This document shows positions 1 to 6,291 of a stretch of 30,848 bases of DNA, one piece after another (the stretch's first letter is position 1; each line of letters opens with the position of its first letter). The stretch covers positions 1 through 30,848 of the forward strand of contig URCT01000016.1 in the NCBI GenBank assembly GCA_900546385.1. Reading direction: 5' to 3'. This stretch comes from an uncultured Eubacteriales bacterium (GTDB taxonomy: Bacteria; Bacillota; Clostridia; Oscillospirales; CAG-382). Below the pieces are notes generated by a model. That model was not told where the DNA came from. It searched no databases and saw only the letters and a program-made list of their open reading frames with translations. The position numbers were made by a program, and so were the translations under genes.

Positions 1-480
1 TCCGATCTGTATACGCTGCTTGCTCATACGGAAAGCGAAAGCCTCTCCGATCCGGCTGCTGCCGATTGGCTGCTTCGCAGTTATTTGTACGGCCTTGCCG
101 CCAAGCTTATGCAGCTGCCGGCGAGCCCGGTCGTTACGAAAGAACGCGCGGAACGAATGCAAGCATATTCTGCCATGCATACGGCCATGGACTACATTGC
201 CGCACACTATATGACCGATATTTCCATCGAAGAAATTGCCGGAATAACCGGCTACGGAAAAAGTCTTTTCTGCAAAAAATTCAAATGTGCCACGCAGACG
301 AGCTTTCATAAATACCTGAACCTGTGCCGGATCGATAAGGCCTGTGCGTTACTGGCGGATGACCGGCTGCCGGTCGCGCGGATCGGTGAGCAGGTCGGTT
401 TTCGGGATACCAAAACGTTTTGCCGCGTGTTTAAGCAGATTATGAAACAAACGCCGACGGCTTACCGCGCTTCTCTGTGA
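1..480 (+). CDS. AraC-family transcriptional regulator, C-terminal part (5' end outside window)
   Basis: The frame is open from the first base to the TGA at 478-480, giving 159 visible residues, so the start and most of the sensor domain lie upstream of the window. The last ~100 residues look like an AraC/XylS DNA-binding domain with two helix-turn-helix units. The first is around DISIEEIAGITGYGKSLFCK; the second, VARIGEQVGFRDTKTFCRVF, is followed by the usual F-K-x-x-x-x-x-T-P-x-x-Y-R ending. Proteins of this type usually control carbohydrate or stress genes. The ligand and target cannot be told from this fragment. It converges on murC and is separated from it by a strong hairpin at 500-532. 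The family call is firm; the role is unknown. Confidence 0.88.
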   Translation, partial: SDLYTLLAHTESESLSDPAAADWLLRSYLYGLAAKLMQLPASPVVTKERAERMQAYSAMHTAMDYIAAHYMTDISIEEIAGITGYGKSLFCKKFKCATQTSFHKYLNLCRIDKACALLADDRLPVARIGEQVGFRDTKTFCRVFKQIMKQTPTAYRASL

Positions 481-499
481 AAGGTGCCTTTTGCGAAAG

Positions 500-532
500 A
501 AAGAGCTTGCTGATTTGACAGCAAGCTCTTTT
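500..532. terminator. Bidirectional terminator between the AraC-type gene and murC
   Basis: A perfect 13-bp inverted repeat (AAAGAGCTTGCTG, 6-nt loop, CAGCAAGCTCTTT) lies between two convergent genes. The T-runs are short: TTTT on the plus side and TTTCTTT on the minus side. It probably ends both transcripts. Confidence 0.8.
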
Positions 533-538
533 CGGATT

Positions 539-1918
539 CTATTTTTGATTTTGGCTTCCCGACAGCAGCAGCGGCGCGATTTTGTCGATATCGCCCGCGC
601 CCATGGTGAGGATCATGTCGTCTTTTCCGGCGCGCGCCTTGACATAGGCGGCGATTTCCGCAAAGCTCGGAAAATAGGCGGCCTCCGGCAGAAACCGGCG
701 GATATCCGCCGCCGAAACGCCGGTATCGTTGGTCTCTCTGGCGGCATAAATGTCCGCCATCACCACCACATCGGCAAGCGAGAGGGCTTCGGCAAAGCCG
801 GCCATGAGTGCCGTAAAGCGCGAATAGGTGTGCGGTTGGAAAATACAGTAGACCTTGCCGGGACAAACAGCTTTTGCCGCGGCTAACGTTGCACGGATTT
901 CGTCGGGATGATGTGCATAATCATCCACCACCACCGCGCCGCTCTCGGTTTCTCCCAACCGTTCGAACCGCCGCTTGACGCCGCCGAACGAGGCAAGCCC
1001 TTCGCTGACGGCCTTGGCGGACACGCCGCACAAATATGCCGCTCCGGCCGCCGCTGCGGCGTTGGAAACGTTGTGCATACCGGGTACGCCCGGCTTTGCA
1101 TGGCAGAAAAATTCGCCCATCGCATAGATGTCAAATTCTTCATAGCCGCCGCAGCCGGTGATGTCGGCCGCATAAAAATCGGCTTTCGGGTCTTTGATGG
1201 AGAAGGTGTAGGTCTTGGTCGAAATGCCTTCAGCCGCCTTTACGGAGCCGGGACAATCGGCATTGATGAGCGCAATGTTCTGCTCTTTGCCGCTGTCGGT
1301 GTCCAAATACGTGCGGAACGAGGCGATGACATTGTCCATATTTCCGAAGAAATCGACGTGATCGAATTCACAGTTCAAGACCACGCGCACGGTCGGATGC
1401 ATGGCGTGATACGAATTTTTATATTCACACGCTTCAAAAACCGCCGTATCGCCGTGACCGGCATGATAGGTCGAACCGAGCGACGGAATGACGGCGCCGG
1501 CAAGAATGGTGGCATCGGTGTCGGAATGGGCGAAGATGTGCGCAAGCATACCGGTCGTGGTGGATTTTCCGTGCGTTCCGGCAACGCCGATCGAATGCGG
1601 ATAATCGGCCACTAACGCACCGAGCAGCTCGGCACGGGACAGAATGACCGCACCGCGCGCTTTGGCGCAGATAAGCTCTGGATCGGTTTCGGCAATCGCG
1701 GCCGTGAAAACCACCGTCTCATAGCCGTTTTGATGCTCCGGCGCATAGGTATCGTACACCGGAATGCCGTTTTGCTGCAAAAACCGCGTGGTTTCGCTCG
1801 GCTTGAAGTCATAACCGGCCACACGAAAACCGCGGCGTTTGAGAATGAGTGCCAAGGACGACATACTGATGCCGCCGATCCCGATAAAATAAACGCCCGA
1901 ATTTGCAGGCAAATGCAT
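539..1918 (-). CDS. murC: UDP-N-acetylmuramate--L-alanine ligase
   Basis: MurC joins L-alanine to UDP-MurNAc using ATP, the first amino-acid step of cytoplasmic peptidoglycan precursor synthesis. The protein is 459 aa, normal for the family. The N-terminal Rossmann motif is GIGGISMSSLA (about residues 13-23). The ATP-binding loop of Mur ligases is GTHGKSTTTG (114-123). The C-terminal domain contains the DDYAHHPDEI motif. The frame stays open upstream to 2077, but the ATG at 1918 starts the protein just before the conserved MurC N-terminus and has a GGAAAGG ribosome binding site about 11 nt ahead. It is transcribed divergently from spoVG across 114 bp. No clear promoter is visible there for either gene. 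Confidence 0.96.
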   Translation of the reverse strand: MHLPANSGVYFIGIGGISMSSLALILKRRGFRVAGYDFKPSETTRFLQQNGIPVYDTYAPEHQNGYETVVFTAAIAETDPELICAKARGAVILSRAELLGALVADYPHSIGVAGTHGKSTTTGMLAHIFAHSDTDATILAGAVIPSLGSTYHAGHGDTAVFEACEYKNSYHAMHPTVRVVLNCEFDHVDFFGNMDNVIASFRTYLDTDSGKEQNIALINADCPGSVKAAEGISTKTYTFSIKDPKADFYAADITGCGGYEEFDIYAMGEFFCHAKPGVPGMHNVSNAAAAAGAAYLCGVSAKAVSEGLASFGGVKRRFERLGETESGAVVVDDYAHHPDEIRATLAAAKAVCPGKVYCIFQPHTYSRFTALMAGFAEALSLADVVVMADIYAARETNDTGVSAADIRRFLPEAAYFPSFAEIAAYVKARAGKDDMILTMGAGDIDKIAPLLLSGSQNQK

Positions 1919-2032
1919 GAAAAATCCAACCTTTCCGGTAAAAAGCAGAAATACGCGAATTGTCGGTATAAACGCCGTTTTTTCGCAAACACTATCCGTA
2001 CAATCGGTTGCAAAGGAAAGGACTGTACGGAG

Positions 2033-2314
2033 ATGGAAATTACCGATATCAAGATACGCAAAACATTTGACGACCAACCGCTAAAGGCCGTTTTGTCGGT
2101 GACCTTTGACGGAGCGCTTGCGGTGCATGACGTGAAAATCATTTATGCAAGAGACAAATACTTTGTCGTGATGCCGTGCAAGAAAACGCAGAACGGCGAA
2201 TACAAGGACACGGTTCATCCGATCAATGCCGCTTTTCGCAAAACCTTAGAGGACAGCTTGATCGGCGCCTATTTGGAGGAAGTCGGCCAGTCACACGATG
2301 TGCTTCACGTATAG
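2033..2314 (+). CDS. spoVG: Septation/RNA- and DNA-binding regulator SpoVG
   Basis: This 93-aa protein matches SpoVG over its whole length: MEITDIKIRK at the start, the central HDVKIIYARDKYFVVMPCKK segment and DTVHPINAAFR near the end. In Bacillus SpoVG affects asymmetric septation and sporulation, and homologues bind nucleic acids as regulators. The start at 2033 follows GGAAAGGAC about 10 nt upstream and gives the family-typical first residue. It is divergent from murC and followed by a strong terminator, so it is probably monocistronic. I could not pick out a convincing sigma-A or sigma-H promoter in the intergenic region. Confidence 0.95.
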   Translation: MEITDIKIRKTFDDQPLKAVLSVTFDGALAVHDVKIIYARDKYFVVMPCKKTQNGEYKDTVHPINAAFRKTLEDSLIGAYLEEVGQSHDVLHV

Positions 2315-2326
2315 TGTGCGAAACGG

Positions 2327-2352
2327 AATCACCCGTCAGGGTGATTTTTTTT
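2327..2352 (+). terminator. Intrinsic terminator of spoVG
   Basis: Perfect 8-bp stem AATCACCC / GGGTGATT with a GTCA loop, followed at once by a run of eight T counting the last stem bases. It begins 12 bp after the spoVG stop codon. Confidence 0.93.
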
Positions 2353-2380
2353 GCAAAAACAAACACGGCCTACGATGCAA

Positions 2381-2665
2381 AGCAAGATCACACACCGACG
2401 GATCGAATCGTTCCCCATACACGTCCTTTGCCGGCTATGCTCAGCCCAGGTGTGCTTACGGCACATTATCCGTATCACTTAATGCTGCTCGGTTCCCCGC
2501 CTGACATGGTTCATGAGGGATAATTGCGTAAGGCCCAAACCTCAACACATAAGCCGACGACGACTGACTGTACAGAAAACAACCCTCGCCGCCGGAATCC
2601 ATCCCTGCTATAGCGGATTTCAGGTACAAGACGCCGCTACTGTCCCGACTGGTGTGACCTTGCTT
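2381..2665 (-). ncRNA. ffs: Signal recognition particle RNA, large Firmicutes type (with Alu domain)
   Basis: On the minus strand, positions 2484-2515 carry the universal SRP S-domain: ATGAACCATGTCAGG, then a GGAA tetraloop closed by CGG/CCG, then AGCAGCATTAAGTG. Bacillus scRNA has the same core with a UCC/GGA stem, so the stem differs by compensating changes. The 5' part holds the Alu-domain block GTAGCGG...TTGTACCTG.AATCCGCT.TAGCAGGG, as in Bacillus scRNA. The two ends pair: GCAAGGTCACACC near 2651-2663 with GGTGTGTGATCTTGC at 2382-2396. This sets the mature RNA at about 285 nt; exact ends are uncertain by a few bases. The RNA acts with Ffh in co-translational targeting of membrane and secreted proteins. 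It explains the 640-bp stretch without a protein gene. Confidence 0.93.
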
Positions 2666-2728
2666 CATACCGTACGCCGTGGGCTGTCAGCAGAAGCAGT
2701 CATCATAATATTATGTTTTACGGTAGTA

Positions 2729-2757
2729 AGTATACCACAGTTTTTCAAAAAAATCAA
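2729..2757 (-). promoter_or_regulatory. Sigma-A promoter of the SRP RNA gene
   Basis: Reading on the minus strand, -35 TTGATT (2757-2752), a 17-bp spacer and -10 TATACT (2734-2729). Predicted start is about 55 nt before the mature RNA, which implies 5' processing, as known for Bacillus scRNA. Confidence 0.82.
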
Positions 2758-2848
2758 GAGATTTTTCCGAAAACTTCAAATTTCCTTTTTTTGTGCAAAG
2801 GCACTGCCGGTTTTTTGGATAATTCCGGAAAAATCCGCCTAAAATCCC

Positions 2849-2877
2849 TTGACAAGCGCACTGTTTGGGAGTATCAT
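2849..2877 (+). promoter_or_regulatory. Sigma-A promoter of birA
   Basis: -35 TTGACA (2849-2854), 17-bp spacer, -10 TATCAT (2872-2877). Predicted start is near 2884, about 70 nt before the TTG start codon. Confidence 0.85.
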
Positions 2878-2890
2878 TATTATGCGCTTG
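2853..2890 (+). promoter_or_regulatory. Operator-like inverted repeat across the birA promoter
   Basis: CAAGCGCA (2853-2860) and TGCGCTTG (2883-2890) form a perfect 8-bp inverted repeat spaced 22 nt apart. The left arm overlaps the end of the -35 box and the right arm covers the expected transcription start. This placement would suit a repressor site, but no binding protein is identified. Confidence 0.45.
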
Positions 2891-2954
2891 TTTTTTCAAA
2901 TCTTTCCTTAATATTATAGAAACTTCGCATAGGAACGGCAAAGGAGGCATTCGT

Positions 2955-3728
2955 TTGAACTCTGAATTGTTTTTGTCACAGTTACATACCGAGCGTTTGG
3001 GACATACCTTGGCATTTTTTGCATCGCTTGACTCAACGAGCTCCTATATACGCCGCAATCTGCCGTTTTTGCCGCATGGGTTTATCGCGATTGCCGAGGA
3101 ACAGCTCGGCGGAAGCGGCAGACGCGGGAAGAGTTTCTATTCGCCGAAAAACGACGGCTTGTATTTCAGCTTTTTGCTGAAAGAGGAAAAATACCGGAAC
3201 GACCCGTTGTTTACCATCCGCATCAGCTATGCGGTGTGCCGGGCTGTGGATAAATTGACCGGCACCGAGAGCGTCAAAATCAAATGGGTGAACGATTTGT
3301 ATATCGGTCAAAAGAAGCTTTGCGGCATACTGTGTGAAGCACCGGGCGGTGCGCCGGATGCGTTGATTATCGGCATCGGCGTGAATTTCACGGTGGATAA
3401 ATCGCTTGTGCCGCAGGAACTAAGGCATAAAATCGGTTCATTACGTGATGTAAGCAGCGGACGGTTTTCCAAGGAAACGTTAGGCGCTTACATTTTGAAC
3501 GAGCTGGAAGAGATGTACGCAAAACCGCTCAATGATGAGGAATTCTTGGCGGCCTACCGTCGGCGTTCGGCGGTACTCGGCAAGGAAATACAGGTGCTGC
3601 ACGAAAACGATGAGCTGCGTGCGGCGGCTCTTGACATTGCGCCGGACGGCGGACTCATCGTGCGCTATCCGAGCGGCATTACCGAAAAGCTGACGGCTGG
3701 CGAAATCAGCATTCTTATCAACGGATAG
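2955..3728 (+). CDS. birA: Biotin--[acetyl-CoA-carboxylase] ligase, catalytic-only form
   Basis: BirA makes biotinyl-AMP and transfers biotin to the lysine of biotin carrier proteins in the cytoplasm. The 257-aa protein shows the biotin/ATP loop GGSGRRGKSFYSP (residues 52-64; usual form GRGRRG), the KWVNDLYI motif (110-117; usually KWPND) and LCGIL, plus the C-terminal SH3-like domain. The start is TTG at 2955: AAAGGAGG sits 7 nt upstream and any earlier in-frame start lacks a ribosome binding site. There is no N-terminal helix-turn-helix, so this is a group I enzyme that cannot itself act as the biotin repressor. The gene has its own promoter and is followed by a hairpin at 3778-3812. Confidence 0.94.
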   Translation: MNSELFLSQLHTERLGHTLAFFASLDSTSSYIRRNLPFLPHGFIAIAEEQLGGSGRRGKSFYSPKNDGLYFSFLLKEEKYRNDPLFTIRISYAVCRAVDKLTGTESVKIKWVNDLYIGQKKLCGILCEAPGGAPDALIIGIGVNFTVDKSLVPQELRHKIGSLRDVSSGRFSKETLGAYILNELEEMYAKPLNDEEFLAAYRRRSAVLGKEIQVLHENDELRAAALDIAPDGGLIVRYPSGITEKLTAGEISILING

Positions 3729-3777
3729 TTTTCTTGCGAAGCCACCGAAACCGCTTTCAACCGAATATGACACAAAC

Positions 3778-3812
3778 AAGACCGGACGTCCTGAAACAGA
3801 ACGTCCGGTCTT
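3778..3812 (+). terminator. Probable terminator hairpin after birA
   Basis: Perfect 12-bp inverted repeat AAGACCGGACGT / ACGTCCGGTCTT with an 11-nt loop. A T7 run appears only 17 nt later, at about 3827-3833, so termination is likely but the layout is not classical. Confidence 0.65.
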
Positions 3813-3850
3813 GCGGTTTGCTATTGTTTTTTTGTATAACAATCGGCTTT

Positions 3851-3892
3851 CACGAACCGACCGCGTTTTCCCGTAAACACGGTCGGCTCGTG
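3851..3892 (-). terminator. Probable 3' hairpin of the minus-strand secreted-protein gene
   Basis: CACGAACCGACCG (3851-3863) pairs with CGGTCGGCTCGTG (3880-3892). Read as minus-strand RNA, the only imperfect position becomes a G-U pair, while plus-strand RNA would have an A-C mismatch. This favours a role for the minus-strand gene ending at 3912. No clear U-run follows. Confidence 0.55.
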
Positions 3893-3911
3893 GAGTTTTA
3901 TCGGTTTGTAA

Positions 3912-5378
3912 TTACTTTGCGGCCGGAACGACGATGTCGTCTGCGTAGCCGTAGTTGTAATCGAGGCCAGCTTCAAGAGATGTAATGGTCAGGTTGCCCC
4001 AATCGATAACATCGTTTACGCTGCCGAGGAATTTAGCTCTGTAGATTTCATTGCCGTGAAGCGGCTTGCCTTCGAGAGTACCGTAGATCATCTTGCGGCC
4101 GTTTTCCCACTTTTCGGAGTAGTTGATCTGACCGAAGACGTTCGACGGATAAGCGGTGTGGACAATACGATTGGGCTTGAGTTCAACACCGTTGTAGAAG
4201 AGGTGTTCGGTAACATCAACGAGGAATTCGAACTTGCCTGCTGTTGCGTTCCAAGCAGCCGGAGTCTTTTTGTTGAGTGCATACGTATAGGAAACGCTTA
4301 CATTAGCGGTTGCAGGATTGCCATCCGGACCAACAACGTAGCGGAACACATACGGACGATTGATGCCCGGAGCGACATATCTGCCGTCGAGAAGAACGTC
4401 GTCAACTTTCAGAATCTGGAAGTAACGGTACGGAGCTTCGCGCTCAAAGCCAGCGTCGACCCATTCGGTCTTCATGGTAGCGCAGGTTCCGTCAATACCG
4501 TAAACGTGCTTAACAAGTTCGTTAACACCGTAATACGAGAGAGTAGCAGCGTCTGCGGTAGCAGCAGACTTAACATCGGCAAATTCATTGCCCTTGGAAA
4601 CAGAACCGTCGAAATTGAATTTCGGGCCTGCAACGACGAGCGAGAAGCTCTTCTTAACGTCGATGGACTTTGCACCGTGACCGGTCAAGTTCGTTACGGC
4701 GTTTGCATTCAAAGCACCGTAAGCGGCAACAGCACCGTAACCATCATCATAGTAGAGGTTGGAATCGGTGTTGGTGTAATTTACAAGTGCGGCATTGCTG
4801 TAAGGCATATAAGCGATGGAATCGCCCTTAACTTCCCACATACCGAAGCCGTAGTAGTTGTTGTATTCAGCCTTAACGGTTGCAACATCTTCTGCATATT
4901 CTACCGGATAGGTTTCATCGGTATACCAGCCGAGAAGCGGGAGGTAAGCCTGTGTGCGGTGATAGATGGCATGCGGAGCACTGAGATCCCACATAAAGTT
5001 TGCTTTTCTGTACTGAACGTTTTCCTGAACACCGTTGTAAAGAACCTTACCGGTATCAACGCCGTCAGCAAGTACTCTGAAGTACTGACGGTTCGGCCAA
5101 GCCTTTTCCGTTTCGGGAGCGGTAAAGGTTGCCGTTGCATACGGCTTCAAGCCATAGAGTTCTGCGGTTTTAGCGTCAACAACAACGCCGGTGCTGAGTC
5201 CGTTGTCATCGTACTGTTCATAGACAACGCCTACGCGATAAGCACCAAAGGCTTCTTTTTCGAGGACGGAGGTATCATAACCCTTGATCCGCCATTCGAG
5301 CGCACTTGCCCCAACTGCACTCGAAACGCTGAGCACAACGGCTGCAACGCCCGTGACCAGTTTCTTCATGTTTGACAT
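3912..5378 (-). CDS. Secreted protein of unknown function
   Basis: I do not recognise this 488-aa protein. It begins MSNMKKLVTGVAAVVLSVSS with a clear Sec signal peptide; cleavage is probably after ASA near residue 26. The mature part is rich in Tyr, Asn and Val, has a single Cys and no further membrane segment, LPXTG motif or SLH domain. There may be an internal repeat: LYNGV at 113-117 and FYNGV at 394-398, each preceded by a similar W...F.V stretch. It looks mainly beta. The ATG at 5378 follows AAGGAG by 12 nt; the ATG three codons later is an alternative. It has its own strong promoter (5440-5468). Codons end in C or T in a way that suggests high expression. Confidence 0.85.
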   Translation of the reverse strand: MSNMKKLVTGVAAVVLSVSSAVGASALEWRIKGYDTSVLEKEAFGAYRVGVVYEQYDDNGLSTGVVVDAKTAELYGLKPYATATFTAPETEKAWPNRQYFRVLADGVDTGKVLYNGVQENVQYRKANFMWDLSAPHAIYHRTQAYLPLLGWYTDETYPVEYAEDVATVKAEYNNYYGFGMWEVKGDSIAYMPYSNAALVNYTNTDSNLYYDDGYGAVAAYGALNANAVTNLTGHGAKSIDVKKSFSLVVAGPKFNFDGSVSKGNEFADVKSAATADAATLSYYGVNELVKHVYGIDGTCATMKTEWVDAGFEREAPYRYFQILKVDDVLLDGRYVAPGINRPYVFRYVVGPDGNPATANVSVSYTYALNKKTPAAWNATAGKFEFLVDVTEHLFYNGVELKPNRIVHTAYPSNVFGQINYSEKWENGRKMIYGTLEGKPLHGNEIYRAKFLGSVNDVIDWGNLTITSLEAGLDYNYGYADDIVVPAAK

Positions 5379-5439
5379 AAGTCTGTCCAACTCCTTAAAT
5401 AAAAAATATGGTGTAGCAAACCGGTGTTTGTACGTTATT

Positions 5440-5468
5440 ATTATAAACGCAAGGCGTGCCAAATTCAA
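5440..5468 (-). promoter_or_regulatory. Sigma-A promoter of the secreted-protein gene
   Basis: On the minus strand, -35 TTGAAT (5468-5463), 17-bp spacer, -10 TATAAT (5445-5440). Predicted start is about 55 nt before the ATG at 5378. It lies in the gap after the response-regulator gene, so the secreted protein need not be co-transcribed with it. Confidence 0.83.
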
Positions 5469-5518
5469 TAGAATCCGATAATCAGCCGTTTTACGGGAAT
5501 AATTAACCGAACGACCGT

Positions 5519-6291
5519 TCAAACATGACTGATTATCAGCTCTTTTTCCGGATTATCAACGATTACATCCTCCGACGAACATTCGACATAAGTCTCCACT
5601 TCCCGACAGCGGCTTTTGGAGACCGGAATTTCGAGTTCACAGCCGCGCAAATGCAAGCACATTTTCGATTTGATAAAGCCGTCGATGCGGCGGCGGTTGA
5701 CCAAGAAGCCGCTGTGACATCGCAAGAAAAACTCCCGATACCGCTTTTCGAGCGTCCCGAGCGACCCGTAAAACGACAGCTCGCCGTCCTTTTCGGTGCA
5801 GCACACCACTTTTTTCTCCATGGCGGTGAAATACAGCACGTTGCTGGCACGCACCATGCTTCGCGCCCCGCGTGTTTTTAAGAGGATCTGCGGATCGTCC
5901 GGCAGAGAACGCCGCGCGTTTTCAAAGCGGATGATGTCGGAGATGAGCAGCCGCAGCTCGTTTTCGTCGACCGGCTTTAGCAGAAACCGCTCGGACGCAC
6001 GAGTTTTTTGTAGCAAAAGGCGATATCGGCGGTTGACGGTGCCAAAAAGCAGATATGGCATTTTTCGCTGTTTTCGCGGATACGGCGCGCCAGCGTCAGA
6101 AAATTGCCGCCGGACACCTTGTAGCGCGTGTCGATAAAAAACAAGGCGTTTTCGTATTCGTCGTAACAGCCGATGATCCAGTTTAACGACGGATTTTTGT
6201 ATAGCTGCATCGAATCTCCGAGTATCCCGTAAAGCAGCTTTTCAAACTGTGAAACCTGGAGCGAATCGTTGTCAAAAACAATGACCTTCAT
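5519..6291 (-). CDS. LytTR-family response regulator, interrupted by a frameshift in the receiver domain
   Basis: Two overlapping frames together make one normal response regulator of about 256 aa. The first (6291 to 5977, 104 aa) starts MKVIVFDND and has the acidic pair D7/D9 and the phospho-acceptor D54 in FFID. After Lys-96 it runs into LVRPSGFC and a stop. The second frame supplies the missing receiver end, SERFLLKPVDENEL with the conserved Lys-Pro, then a LytTR DNA-binding domain (ILLKTRGARSMVRASNVLYF through FLRCHSGFLVN and RRRIDGF) to the stop at 5519. The switch falls at a run of six A (plus-strand T6, 6004-6009). One extra A, or a -1 slip, gives CYKKTRASERFLLKPV without a gap. The start overlaps the esterase stop as ATGA, so translation is probably coupled. 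It could be a sequencing error, a young pseudogene or programmed frameshifting. No histidine kinase is nearby. Confidence 0.85.

Noticed and set aside
908..1615. 235-codon plus-strand open frame inside murC
   Set aside because: Antisense shadow of a clear murC gene.
2456..2668. 70-codon minus-strand open frame
   Set aside because: It lies within the SRP RNA, whose structure and conserved motifs explain the region.
4056..5375. 439-codon plus-strand open frame opposite the 488-aa secreted protein
   Set aside because: No ribosome binding site or family features; the opposite strand has a signal peptide, promoter and good start.
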